A DNA stretch of 64,000 bases from Typha latifolia. Its lineage: Eukaryota > Streptophyta > Magnoliopsida > Poales > Typhaceae. This document shows, in pieces, positions 1-16,165 of this stretch. The translations under genes were made by a program, and so were the position numbers. The notes beneath the pieces were generated by a model, which saw only the letters and a list, made by a program, of their open reading frames with translations, was not told the DNA's origin and did not search any database. How positions within the stretch are numbered: position 1 is the stretch's first letter; every line of letters starts with the position of its first letter. Location: contig CM034112.1 of assembly GCA_019914945.1 (NCBI GenBank), positions 1,263,001-1,327,000 on the forward strand. The letters are read 5' to 3'.

Positions 1-1645
1 AGAATAAGCATAGACATCCTTGACATTAAAAAAAGGAATTGTATAGCATTTTGTTACTGGTCCAGCAATCTTCTCTCATTTGCTTTTATACTAAAAGGTA
101 ACATGTAAACAAGCTTAACTTGCTATTGGATGTTAAAGATTTGGAATAACCTTGCAACTAAATGCAATGCCCAAATTACATTTTGATCTCCATTTGGAAG
201 AGCTTTTTAAGGTTAGTTTGTTGATAGGATGGAGTCCTATGTAAGCACCCTTGTTTCACTGCGTAGTGATTTCCAGATTTTAGCAGTATCAGTGTTTTAA
301 AATTTGTTGTTTCTTCCAGAACCTTAGATGCAATACACATTGCTGCAAGAGAAGGGGCTGGAAACGACTTACTTAAGCATATCAGCAATGGTGTTTCTGT
401 AAATTTGAGAGGTTTGCTTTTTCTCAAGGGCTCTTGTTTTACTGATCAAAAGATATGCCTTAATATATTCTACCTGCTGCTGTTTGCCTTCAAGTTGTTT
501 TTCTGTCACGAAGCCAGATGATTCAGCTGCCAACTGGCCTTGTGTTTTCATGTCAATTTCCTCTTGTCTGATTCTTCTCTGGGCAAGAACTGTGCAATGA
601 TAGAAGTCTAATTTAGTTTCAGAGCCATCCTGCCACACCCCCACCCCCCCAAAAAAAAAAAAAATCATTTGGAGCCTTATCTTTGAGTTGTGCCCTATAG
701 AAACCCATATTGTCAGGACAGACCTTTACTTATGATAAGCCATGTTACTACTGCAATATTTTTCTTCCAGAAAAATATTTTTGCCTGCTTATCATATCAT
801 CCAGTTTGTCTATGTATAAAAGACAAAGGATTAAATGTTACCTTGTCTCAAAGTAGCTTAGAAGTCCTTTATTGTATTAGTTGTTCTTTACATGATTTGT
901 CTTGTGCTTCTTGCAGATAGTGAAGGAAGGACTCCTTTGCATTGGGCTGTAGACCGAGGCCATCTTAATGCTGTTGAAATTCTTCTTAATGAGTATGCTG
1001 ATGTGAATGCCAAGGTATATGCATAAACTTGGTTCATAGAACAAGAACCTATAAGTTAGTGTTGTCTATAGCATATACCTTGGTTTTCTCGTAAGGGGAG
1101 GGACAATGATAAAAGAAAATGGCTTTACAGATGGCAAGGAGAGTGGATGGACCTAATTTGCCATATCCATCTGCTGCCAAGTGAATAAAGAATGTATACT
1201 TGTATCTGAAGTCGCAATTTTGATGACTAACTCTCGATTAATGCCTGCTGAAATTTTGTTTGTTTGTGCTGTTTGTGTCCATGGAAAGTTGATTAGTTTT
1301 TTCTATTGGAGAATATAAATGCGTTGCTTCTATTGAAGAATGACAGTATATGCCTATAGCCTTCATGTTTTCTGTTTTTCCATCATGGTTTTGTTTTTTC
1401 TCCTAAGCTCCTTATCAATTTTATGTCAATTTTGACTTTGTTTCTGACTAGTAACGTTGCTTTATATGTCCTTGTAGGACAATGAAGGTCAAACGCCACT
1501 GCATTATGCTGTTGTTTGTGAACGGGAGGCGGTTGCTGAGTTGCTTGTCAAAAACCATGCTGCTCGTCTTACAAAGGATCATGACGGGAATTCGCCACTC
1601 GATCTTTGTGAATCGCAATGGAATTTTATGACATCAGATAAGTGA
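1..1645 (+). CDS. Acyl-CoA-binding protein with ankyrin repeats (ACBP1/2-type), 3' part only
   Basis: The gene runs in from the left edge. Three exons are readable: 320-411, 917-1014 and 1478-1645 (TGA at 1643-1645), all with GT-AG borders and matching phases. They encode the C-terminal ankyrin region: DAIHIAAREG, then the repeat core TPLHWAVDRGHL, then TPLHYAVVCERE, ending SPLDLCESQWNF. The order and the tail are those of plant class II acyl-CoA-binding proteins (Arabidopsis ACBP1/ACBP2), membrane-anchored proteins that bind acyl-CoA through an N-terminal domain and partner proteins through the ankyrins. The acyl-CoA-binding domain and membrane anchor must lie upstream of this window. The gene converges on BiP. 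A 19-bp segment just after the stop (about 1646-1683) is duplicated in tandem. Sure of family; ACBP1 versus ACBP2 cannot be decided. Confidence 0.9.
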
Positions 1646-2647
1646 ATAATTTTTCCTGGAAGCAATAATTTTTCCTGGAAGCCTGGAAGCTAAGGAATCT
1701 GCTGTCATATGTATATACCTTCTCAGCTTCTATGTCAAAATGCTTTCATGATGAGGAGAATGCTGTTGCTCATACTCTGATCTCAAGTAACTGAAAGAAA
1801 TTTGGCTTTCAAGCCGTAACACTTGTCATATAGACTAGCTGTATGAGAATTATGTTTTACTTTGATGTATGATTTTTTACAGTTTAATATTCAAGGGAAA
1901 CTTATCAGAATGTTTTAATTTTTTTTATCGTTCACACCTATGGATATTTACTGTCTGACTTTTACATCTTATATTTAATGTCTCAAAAACACATGGAATA
2001 GAAAATATTTGATTACTTTAAAAATAAATAATAAAAAAGTCTAAAATACTCTTCATTTGGTTTTAAAATTTAATTTTATATTTATTTTTACAATAACATA
2101 ACTCAAATATTTATTTTACTTTAAAACGTAGGATGTTTTAAATTCTAAATCCCAAACTAATAGATAGCATAACTCAAATATTTAATGCTTGATCACGGAA
2201 AGGTCTATTGTAAATATTCTACCGATGTAAGGTACTTTAACGGCCTCTGGCTTTTCTTAAATTTGGCATTCACTCTATTAGGAGCTCAATGCATTAAAAA
2301 CAAACATTCGGGGATAAAAATATCTTTAAAAAAGAAAAACCATCAATCCCCATAATAACTCGCAGAAACGAAACCGGAAAGTAGAGGATGCATGTTTTGG
2401 AACTCAATCAGTTTCAAATTTCAATGTTGTATCAAAATGGCATCTCTACAAGGCAAGAGTACATTGGATACTATATATTAGTTTCAAAAATAAAAATAAG
2501 AATAAAAATTCATAATCCTAAGACTAAATCATGCATAAGGAGGTTGCATGTAATCAATCAATGCTCTCCCTTGTTTCCTCTTGACTCACTCCATGTGTGC
2601 TTCATGTCTCATCTCTGGCATCCATCAGATGATTGGAATGTAATCAT
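1646..2647. other. Convergent 3' spacer between ACBP and BiP
   Basis: AT-rich sequence holding the 3' UTRs of the two converging genes. Nothing coding is recognisable. A-rich stretches around 1980-2130 are the only texture. Confidence 0.6.
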
Positions 2648-6297
<3,650 letters not shown>

Positions 6298-6404
6298 GGC
6301 TTCTCCTCCAAGCGCTCTCTCTCTCTCTCTCTCCCTCCCTCCCTCTTCGATCCCTCTCTCGATCTCTCTCAGATTATTGCGAGAAGGAGAGTGATCGCAC
6401 TGCG

Positions 6405-6413
6405 CTTTATAGG
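6405..6413 (-). promoter_or_regulatory. TATA box of BiP
   Basis: On the minus strand the sequence reads CCCTATAAAGC, about 110 bp upstream of the BiP start codon. Between it and the ATG lies a CT/GA-rich leader (about 6318-6375), typical of plant 5' UTRs. Confidence 0.7.
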
Positions 6414-6480
6414 GAGCGAAGGGAGAGAAGTCACAGTGGGATCCACAACGTCCATTTCGGAGGGAACAACACATCATCGG

Positions 6481-6496
6481 GATGACGTGGACCAAT
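6481..6496 (-). promoter_or_regulatory. Plant unfolded-protein-response element (P-UPRE / ERSE-II) of BiP
   Basis: The minus strand reads ATTGGTCCACGTCATC, about 70 bp upstream of the TATA box. This contains ERSE-II (ATTGG-N-CCACG) and the bZIP core CCACGTCA, and it equals the published plant UPRE. It is expected to bind ER-stress bZIP factors (bZIP60/bZIP28 types) with NF-Y. A second CCAAT motif lies at about 6522-6526. Confidence 0.85.
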
Positions 6497-6499
6497 GGA

Positions 6500-6999
6500 A
6501 AGACGAGTTTACGGGCTTCTGCCAATAGGGGCGCGACTTGTTGTTGGGAGGATGGGAGCCGTCCGTTTGATCGATCTCGCGGCCGTTAGGGATCCGATCG
6601 AACTCGGATATTTGGTCTAAAACGGCGACTTCTTTTGATATCGTCGCAGGCTTCGTAAAGAAGCCGGCAAATATATATATTAGAGATCCTTTTTATTTTA
6701 TTTGTATTTCACACCCTTACATTATCTGCTAATTCCAGTCACACTGTCTGTTTTACCAATGCTTTTTATTAGACCATAAAAAAACCTTTTTAGAGGTATT
6801 TTTTTGAAAATCCAATGACAAATATAAGCGAGGTTCAAGGTGCTTTTGGTATTTTGCTAAATAAATGCATTAGTGGAATTAAAAATAGAGAAAAATATAT
6901 CAATATCTAGTCAATTATGTAAATCTCTACAAGTAAATGAAATGGCCATTAACATCCTATATTTTGAACAGAAGACTTAATAAAAAATTGTGATTAAAT

Positions 7000-7040
<41 letters not shown>

Positions 7041-7043
7041 ATG
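6500..7043. other. Spacer: distal BiP promoter and 3' flank of the EF-hand gene
   Basis: AT-rich from about 6665 onward. It ends in an (AT)n run at about 7002-7031 just below the EF-hand gene stop codon. No gene seen. Confidence 0.5.
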
Positions 7044-9322
7044 TTAGCGGAGTTCTTCGTGATAATCATAGTCACCATCAGCATCGTCATCTTCTGAATC
7101 ATCGTCGAAAACTGTGTTATAGAAAGTAAGATAATGTTTTACCATCTCTTCGAGCGTCAACTTTCCATCTCTATCATCGTCAACCTAGATCACATTTTAA
7201 ATAACAAAGAATGATATTTTTCTTTCAAAATTGTAACTTTATTTTAAAAAAAAGTTTATTATCTAATAAGAGAATATATAACTCTGACCTCTTTCATCAA
7301 GTACTTGGTGTAATAGGTCGCATATGAAAGCTCCCCTGGGTGGATACTCTGCATGATGGGCTTGAGTTCTTCTGCTGTCAGAAATCTGTAACACTAATTT
7401 CAGAAGCCAATATTTTGTAAAACCTCCTATGTTTCATGTTTGACATATTTACAGATTGACTTATTCTTGTTATGAGCTAAAATCCTCATGAAATTTCAAA
7501 TACATAGTACATACTTGTCTTTGTTAGTGTCAAGATCTTGGAACTTCTTCTCAGCCTTGGAGAGATGATCATAAAGATCACCATCTTCTTCAGTTTCAGA
7601 TGCATCATGAAATTGATCACGAAACTCGATAAAACTTAGTCTCTCATCATTATTTCGATCCATTTGTCTATATCCAACAAGCAAAGATCAGTCAATGTTC
7701 TTCATATCACCCCATTATTTCTTCTCAACATCATAACACTGGTGGTATTATATAATTTATTTGCAGTAATGGATTAATTACCATGTACCTTTACCTCAAT
7801 TGTTCCTTCTGCAGCCAGAATTGGACTTTCAAGTTGCTGCTGTCTTCAGGATGCAGAAAACTAAACAAAGAGGAAATTAATATTTCCATAAGATAGAAAA
7901 AAAATATATATATACAATTTATTGGTTGTCATTAGCTCGATTTTAATTTACTCTTTTGTACTTCAAAATTAAGCACTTAAACTATCAGTATTTCATAAGT
8001 GCTAATATTTTCCACCATAAATAGATATCAAAAGAACCAAACTACTCATCTATCTACTTAAGTGTTTAAGTTTAAAGTGCATGAGAGTAAATTAAAATCA
8101 AGCCAAATTATAGGGAATTAAATTTTAATTTTCCCTATCAGAATACTTATTAATATACTAATTAGAAATCCATAAACAGAAAGGAGATCAATAATGTCTA
8201 CTCATTCAATTCGGTGAGATCAAGAGATCCATTGCCATCTGCATCAGCATTCAGAAACTTCTCCTTCCACCACCCTGGTTTACCATGTCCAGTACTGCTC
8301 CAATCTGAACATATGAAAAACTTTCTAGTGCTACTAAATTCAAATGATTCTGTTTTACAATCTTACACTAACTGGTTTTGCAACAGAATTATAGTTTCTT
8401 TTACTTTTAATGTTCGAAAGAGAGAAGGCTGGACCACAATTTTATGTTAAATCTTTGTAAAAGAGAATTAGAGTTCCACTTTATAATCATACTATTGTAT
8501 TGATTATAACCAAAGTCTACTTAGCTGCGATAACATATAGTATAGGTATACATTATGTATGTTATATAAGGATGCACCATAAATTTGCACATTCGACGGT
8601 ATCAATTCTACTCGCTCACATCTTTCAAGAATAATTAGATATGCGTGTGACTAATGCATTGGCGTATAATTTTTGTGCTATAAGAGAAGTCAAAATTCTA
8701 ACCTCACTATTATCAATCAAGATACTATTCTTTGTTTGCATTTTTTTTTTTGTTCTATCCGTATTTGTTAAGCAACCTTGGATATAATAATAAGATGGCC
8801 ATTATTACCTATTTCTTGATTAGGTAGGTAAGATAAATACTCCCATAAGGTGATCATGCCATCTTTATCCTTGTCATGCTTCCACATCTCCGTCTCTGTG
8901 CTATAAAACAGTCTTTCTATGGCCTGCTTCTTAGTCCAATCCTCAAGCTCCTCAAAGTTGACAATGCCGTCCTTGGGATTCTTATCTATCAAAGGAAACA
9001 GAGACATCAACCTCTCCGTTGCATTAAGCCGGCCCTCCTCGCCGTAGTACTCCAAGTCAAGCATCTCATTGAGATGCTTGATCTCCTCCTTGTTGGCCCC
9101 GGCGGCGCCTCGGTTCTCGTGCAAGCCGCGTTCCTGGGCCCGCCGCTCGAGTTGGTCGACCAAGGGGTCGAAGGCCAGGTGGTGGCGGTGGAGGGCGAGA
9201 CGGCGGACAGGGCGGGACCGGGAGGCTGGGTCTCGAGTTCGAGGGATGGAGAAGAGGAAGTGGAAGGCGGCAAGGGGGAGGAGGGGGAGAAGGAGGAGGA
9301 AGACCACCGCCGGCTTTGGCAT
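7044..9322 (-). CDS. Six-EF-hand secretory-pathway calcium-binding protein (calumenin/reticulocalbin-like)
   Basis: Six exons (minus): 9322-8809, 8304-8202, 7860-7795, 7667-7515, 7385-7289, 7184-7044, giving 357 aa. An N-terminal hydrophobic segment (VVFLLLLPLLPLAAFHFLF, residues 6-24) is a signal peptide or signal anchor. It is followed by a basic linker and six EF-hand loops in order: DKNPKDGIVNFE, DKDKDGMITLWE, DADGNGSLDLTE, DRNNDERLSFIE, DTNKDKFLTAEE, DDDRDGKLTLEE. Loop 4 lacks the central glycine (NDER), so it may bind calcium weakly. An acidic tail precedes the C-terminus YHEELR. The architecture is that of CREC proteins (calumenin, reticulocalbin) and of the plant family around At4g27790. 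It probably binds calcium in the ER, Golgi or post-Golgi lumen. The tail resembles an HEEL/HDEL retrieval signal blocked by one extra Arg. The first exon is strongly GC-rich. Intron 2 carries a fold-back element (about 7932-8105). Confidence 0.9.
7932..8105. repeat. Fold-back (MITE-like) element in an EF-hand gene intron
   Basis: About 50 bp at 7932-7982 (core CGATTTTAATTTACTC) recurs in inverted orientation at 8055-8105. The loop between is about 70 bp. No clear target duplication, so the superfamily is not assigned. Confidence 0.55.
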
Positions 9323-10007
9323 TTTTAGACTGAGGTGGTGGTGGGTGGAGAGTTGGGGTGGATGAAGAGATGGTAGTTGGAGCGGCTATGAGAGGATACG
9401 CGCCTTTTGTGACCGTTTGAAACGGGTCAACATGGGTGGTATTAGGTTTTCAAACTAGTCCACACAAAAGATTGGTCTATCTTGGACTCTTTGGTAAAAT
9501 AAACCCCAACAAGGGTCCGGTCTGAAAGATTTCACATAATAAACTTCTTTATTATTGTTTTTTTTTTAATGTATATTTTGGTTTTTTTTTTGTGTGTGTG
9601 TAATTGATTGCATTGAATTGAGGTTGAGCTTGATACAACTTTCAACAAATATGGTGTTCACAGTGAAATAACTTTCATGCTAGTTTAATTATGCTTATTT
9701 TTTATATTTACATAAAAGAGCTTATCTGGTTTATATTATATGCTGTTTAGTTATAAATCGGTATAATAGTGTAAGTATTATATTTAATATAATATGAAAA
9801 GTAGAAATATTTTAATAAATAACCAATGGAAACTGGGGTAAATGGGGAGAGAATGTTGAACATATGATGCAAGGAAGAACTGCCAAAGAAACAGATAACA
9901 CCAACGATAAACTGAACTATTTAGTTCTGCAACTTCAATTTGAAAATAAAATTTTTTAAGAAAAAGGGAACAAACATGAAGACTGTTACATGAGTGGGGA
10001 AAATCCA
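9323..10007. other. Spacer: EF-hand promoter and ODR4-like 3' flank
   Basis: GC-rich just above the EF-hand start, then AT-rich with T runs at about 9555-9595. No gene seen. Confidence 0.5.
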
Positions 10008-13000
10008 TCAACGGGAAGTGATTACAAATCCAACTAGAAGGGCCAATAAGAGGAAAAATATAGCACTTAGAAAGTTTAGATTCCTTCCTTTTGATTTCCC
10101 AATGTCTTTTTGTTCACTTGAGCTTTCTCCCTTCTCTGAATAATTGATAGTAGTCGCTGCATCTCCATTGACCACGTCCCAGAATGACTGTATCGTAACT
10201 GGTGCCATTACGGTCTCTGGTTCTAATATCGCAGATGTCTCTATTGGAGCTTCCATGGATAACATCTCTTTGCAGCGGTCCTTTGTATCCTGCAACCAAG
10301 ATGGAAGTGTGAGACAGCAGATGATCAACAATGATTGTCCCTTGCCTTTTTCTCTTAGTTTCAGTCATTCAGATAATTGTTTGTCCTATCAAAATCATTC
10401 ATTTAATATGAGCTTTTAGAATACTACACGCACTTTATTTGCAGTGAATTAAGTCGTGGATATCAGTACTCCATTTAGCTTATAAGTAGTAAAAAGAACA
10501 GCCAAACCTCAAAAGTCTCTGATGGTTGTAGGTAGTCACAAACGTAGATGCCAGCTGACCATGGGACCAGAACTCTTCTAGGAAATGAGAGAGAGGAAGG
10601 TTTTCTGTTTCCAAAAGAGTACAATTTGTCGTTAAGAGCCACTCATGTAGTATTAGTGCCTGGAAAAGTGGAAAGTATATTCTTCTTTTGTTCTCACATT
10701 GAGGGCAAGATTAGGAAATGAAGAAAAAATTTCCAAAAAATAACCACTTGAATCAAGTAACGCAACTGCAAAAAATTTATATCTTCTGAAGTTATTGTGC
10801 ATAAAATGCTAAAAATGGAAGACAATAATGGAGATTTATAGTGGAAAAGAAGAGTGGCAAGGACATGTCCAAAAGTATTAGTGCTGGAAGTGCTCAAGTT
10901 CTTCAAAAGTTGTTTATGAATATAATATGTTGAATATAAGACATTGTTTAGCACATAATATTTCTCGAAATTATTTGAGGAGGATTACCTTAATTCATGT
11001 AAAATAAGTTGATGAATGGGCTTTTCAGCTGATGCATCACCACATTCTTCGCTGGCTCTGGCCTCTTGTCCTTCTACCTCATCAGCAATGATATCTAGTC
11101 TACTTCTTAAACTAGTGATGATGTCCGCCTTAACAAAATAAGGAAAAACAAGGTTGCTTAGAACTATTAATATGACAAAACTACAAAAAGATTTTACAAA
11201 AGAAGATGATTTTAGAAGCCAAGTACTTCCAAAAGGCAACACAACTGTTTACTTGATGAAAACCATTTGAAATACGCCTGCATTACATCATTCATTTTTA
11301 AACCTTCTGATAGCTTCAAATCAGGACATTAATTGCACTTATTGGTACCAAATAGTGGGGATACATACATCTACTTTAAAAAGGATATTGATGAAGTACC
11401 TTTATATTAGATATAGCTTCTGAAACAGGTTCTCGAGGACCCAAGTATGCAGAGGCACAAACAGATCCATTAAAGACCACAAGCCCGGCAACTTCCTCTG
11501 AACTGCATGCTTTACATGAATTACATATTATTAGCCCCTCAGGATGATAAAGGAAAATTAACTAGCACAAGAACAAAAATATGTGTACCTCGTTACTATA
11601 TTCATGCTTATGTTTCAAATGCAATGCAAAGAAAAAGAAGTGTATGGCATTCATAAATATAAGTGCCAACACACCTTCCACTGGCACATCTTCCTTGAAT
11701 GGTGAAAGCAATTCAACTTCATGAAGGCCCTCTGATTTGGTGCATAGATCTTCCAACACCTAGATGACATAATACAAATAGCACGACAAGAAAAAGCCAA
11801 GCATGAGGAAGAAAGATGGGCGGATGGTTTTACAGAGAAAACAGAAGTCTGTGTAAAACTTTCTCTGCTACCTTTGACAAAGGAAACATTAAACAAACTA
11901 ACCATGCTAACTACTGCTACATAATGAATTCTGATACATGAGGATTAGGAGTAGGGGAAGGGAAGATAGAAATTTGGATAAGTAGTCAACAGATTAACTG
12001 GCATAGGCTTTTAAATTTTAATTTTCAATTTAACCATACACCATTCAGAATTAAGATTTTCTGTTGATGAAATAATGAATTGTGTATTCTTTGTACAACC
12101 TATTTATTGTTGAAATGACATCATCCTGAATAGTATAAAAATCCTATAAAATGAAGTCAATAGAAAAATGATGAGTGTCATACCAGATCTCCATCTACCA
12201 AGGCTTTCGCACTTCGTACTTCTCTTGCAAGATGATTAATTCCCTTGAAAATAGCATTCTTAAAAGTATTGGAATTGAAAGGCCCAACCTGAAAAATGGG
12301 TAATCTATGCAAAACATGTACAAGTAAATGAGAGTAAACAAGAAAACTTCTACATTGTAAGTAAGCACATCAATCATTCATATAATTTATGGAGGTCTAC
12401 ATCAAGTGATAGCAATTATCAATAACATACTCTAGCACTTCTACACAAGGCTGACTGTGGCTGCAGAAAAGCTAGAAGTCTATTGACAAAAATGGAAGAT
12501 AACATGGAAATATGGGATGAATACTAATAACAGGAAAGTCGCAAATCTCATGAAATTTACATGCAAATAATACCTTATTTCAAAATTATACATGCATCTG
12601 AAAGCTTGAACAGAAGCTAACAACTTGCCCATTTTGAAATCACATGGTCGCTGACTACTTGATCCCAATGTACAGATTCGACATACCCACCTGTCAAGAT
12701 AGATCAAACTACAAGAACTGAAAATTCCAATCCAACTATAATAAATGACCACTTCAGAAATAAAATTGAAAGTGGATTTTTGTTGAATGAATCACAATTG
12801 AAACAATGAGTTGCATAGCATGACAGAAAAGAAGATCCGCAGAATGCTTCCAACTTTCAAGGATACAATCACTTCATATACTTTCCAAGAAAAGCAACAA
12901 CAAAAAAATGGCAAACTTTACTCTTAGTTTCTAAGAAGCAAATATCGTAAGAACAATCAGAATTGGGAAAACATAAAAGATAAGAAACTTTTAAGTTACA

Positions 13001-13919
13001 TATATAAAGAAAGAAAGACATTGTGGACCACCTTCTTGGGCTATATGAAATGTGAATGAGCAGCCTCTCATCAAATCCACTGTCATACCAAGGAGATGCT
13101 TGGGCAACCCCCCTAACTACCTGTAAAAAAAAGCTTGACAAAACGAGTAAGAAAAGGCTGGGACAAAAAAGAGCTAATATATCTAAAAAAATAAAAAATT
13201 GATTCATAATCTACTAATAGTATGCAAGCGGATGAAAGGTGAAATCAACTGTTATCAAGAGAAACTTATGAGGTAAAAAAATTAATACCACCTATTTCAA
13301 TTCCTTCATTTCTTACTAAATTCCACGAAGAGGAAAAAAGAAGAATAAAAGAGACGAACTTCGAACCTGGGAGAGCACAGCAGGTGAAGTTGCCTTAAAC
13401 GAACCCTCAGAGGCCCAAACGTAGACACCCACCACATCCATTCCACCCAACAGCATCCTCGACACCTTAAAGATCTTAAAGATTCAGAACAAAAATCAAA
13501 ACTTTAGATACCAAATCACGCTTAAGTAATTCCCGTCACCTGTCGCGCGTGCTCGGCAACCCAATCCCCATCAATAACAAGAGTTGGCGCCGTCTCCATC
13601 GAACTCTTCCCGCCCTTGGATCCAGCCTTCCTCTTCTCCCCCTCGGATCGAAGAGAGCAAGCGGGTCCTCCGCCATCCGTGGGCGGCGTAGCAATCAAAG
13701 CGTACACCAGTCCACGATCCGTGTTGGGGCTTAATTTCCCTATGATTAGTCCCACCTGTTCGAGAAATCACTCAAATCGTTACAAGGATCGTAGAAAAAG
13801 CGGGTGGAAGATAGACAGATAAATAACAAAAATACCTCCGCGGGAGGGATTCCAGACCCGAACAGGCGGTCTTCCAAGGGCTTCAGTTGAGTTTCTTCGC
13901 CGACCACCGTCTTCACCAT
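10008..13919 (-). CDS. ODR-4 homologue, C-terminally anchored membrane protein
   Basis: Eleven exons (minus): 13919-13836, 13755-13540, 13465-13367, 13120-13032, 12690-12574, 12304-12184, 11759-11675, 11509-11400, 11128-10989, 10577-10508, 10289-10008, giving 470 aa. The pattern matches the ODR4-like family: VGLIIGKLSPNTDRGLVYAL near the N-terminus, GGMDVVGVYVWA, a long conserved middle with FRCMYNFEIRLPIFQVGPF, SAGIYVCDYLQPSETF, and a single C-terminal membrane helix (FLSAIFFLLLALLVGFVI) ending ITSR. In animals ODR-4 helps traffic receptors from the ER and partners with UFM1-system proteases; the plant role is inferred. Exon 6 uses the acceptor at 12305, 15 bases upstream of a second AG that would break the frame. 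Strong family call, no Arabidopsis symbol assigned. Confidence 0.88.
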
Positions 13920-15629
13920 CGTCGCGGGTTTGATCGATGGATGTGGAATTTGGTTAAGGAGACGGCAGTGAGAAGAGCGTTATGGAGCGAAGTTTGTTTT
14001 GACTTGGGCCACATTTGGATTTAGATCTCGATTTGGGCCTTTGGTGAAAGCCCAATCGTCGCGAGTATAATGTTAGAATAAGCATATATTTAATTTAAAA
14101 AATTTACTTAAGGATATTAAAGTTACCATTTATATAATATATTTCCGTCAAAAAAATTAAAGACAAGAGTATTTTGTCATATTAAAAAAATTTAAGAGTC
14201 AAATTATAAATACTCATATAGTAGATAAAATTTTCAAATTAAGAAGATACTAAGATGTAGACTATTTAATTTAAGTGCGCCCATACTTTGTTCTTCTTAG
14301 TAGACTAATCTACACAATTAACACATGTGAGTAGTTGGCTGGCACCTAACTTGATTAAAAGTCTCACTATTCTTTACCAAACTGACTCTCTTAGATGCTT
14401 TCTTTCTCTTTCCCTTTCTCTCGACTCGACGACGCTCAGAAAAATATTATTCACTTGCAGTGTTTGGTTTGGTGAAGTTTATTATATCATTTCTCTTTTA
14501 AGTGCGTGGATAGAATAGTGCTAACCACGAAGAATAAGAGTCGGCTATCCATGCTGAATGAAGATGATCGAAGCGGATAGGACAGTTATTCTCGCTCACC
14601 GGTCCTTATCCGGGCATTGCTCCGGATAAAGATGCGAACACGGAGAAATGTATCCTTCTCGCGCGTTTCCACCCCGTGGCGAGTGGCGACGATATAGAGC
14701 TACATCTCGCGTGAGTTTACCGGCACGTGTGACGAGGAAACCGGGCTTTATACGTCAACCCTCGGCTATATGGGTTGAAATGGAATAAAGCTCCACGGCG
14801 GTTATTATACTCCTCCTTCTACCTCTCTCTCTCCCTCTCCCTCTCTTGTCCTTCTCCGCTATCTCCGGCGTTAAAGCTCGCCGGACTTGAGATTAATCCC
14901 TCTTCGCCCTTTCGAAGTCTAATCGGTATGCGATCGAAAAGCCTACGTAGCTCCTTAAGCTTTGGATTTGTACTGCTGAGGTTGTCGTTTTTTCTTCAAT
15001 TCTTTCTTCTTTTAGCTTTAATTTTTGGCGTCGTTACTTGTAAGATAGCACGATGAGATGAATCTTTGTTGATTTGAGTTCTTCGATTGGGTTAATGGCC
15101 AAAATTTGTCCTAGTAGAGTAGCGGCGGGAATCTATTTTAATTTTTGTGAATTATTTCGGTTATGTGGAGATCGTAGTTTGGATAATTGGTTTGATCCGG
15201 ATAGCAGTTAGTAGCATTGCTAGGGTTTAATCATGGTTCTGGTTTACTTATTTTAATCTATGTCTATTTAGTTTTGTTTTATTTTGTCAATCTCTACGTA
15301 GATGAATTATTTGTCCTTAAAGATTTCTTCTATATGTCGACTCTTTTGATTGCAATTTAATATTAAGAAAAAATAATTCTTGATAGTTGTTATGGCAATG
15401 TTTTGATGAAAGGAATATGCATAGTAATTCTCAACTGTATGAGACTACCACAAATGAAATCTAAATTAAAAATTAGAGCTGTGTAAAGTTGGTTTAGAAA
15501 ATAACCATCTTGCTGTATAGGCACCCATTTTACTGTTTAGTTTGATCTTCAAATTCAAATACTTCATAGATCTCACTAAATTTGTGGATGGTTACTATGG
15601 TTCTCAACAGAAATATTTAGATAAATATT

Positions 15630-15635
<6 letters not shown>

Positions 15636-15682
<47 letters not shown>
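15636..15682. repeat. (TA)n microsatellite
   Basis: About 22 TA units in a row, in an AT-rich region upstream of the RMA gene. Confidence 0.95.
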
Positions 15683-15686
<4 letters not shown>

Positions 15687-15714
15687 TTAACTATCTTATG
15701 CCTTAATTAAAAAA

Positions 15715-16165
15715 AAATTACATAATCATAATTGCCGCTATATTCTCTAAAATATCAAAATTGCCACTAGAATCTTTCTAAAAGAATAAACTATTATGAT
15801 TAATTTTTAATAAAAAATCCTAACATATTATTATTAAAATTAATAAACACATAATTAAATAAAATATTCAGTATAAAAATATTTATCATCAATTTTGTCT
15901 GCATAAAATAAGATATATTATATTGTATAATGGTAATGAGTATAATATTGGATAGTCTTTAAACAATTTTTAATAATTCATATAAGAGTAAGATAGTCTT
16001 GTTTTGGATTTAAGTAGTGTTTTAATCATAATTCAGATTTAACCAATGAAATAATATTTTTCAAAAAAATATAATAATTTTGGTGATAATTATGAAATTT
16101 TGAAGAATATAGGGGCGTAATATATCTTAGAAATTTTCGGTGACTATTATGTAAATATCTCTAAT
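15715..16165. repeat. Possible fold-back element
   Basis: The left end (TTACATAATCATAATTGCC at about 15718) is echoed in reverse complement at the right end, about 16080-16165, with moderate identity. It could be a degenerate MITE; no target duplication was confirmed. Confidence 0.3.
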
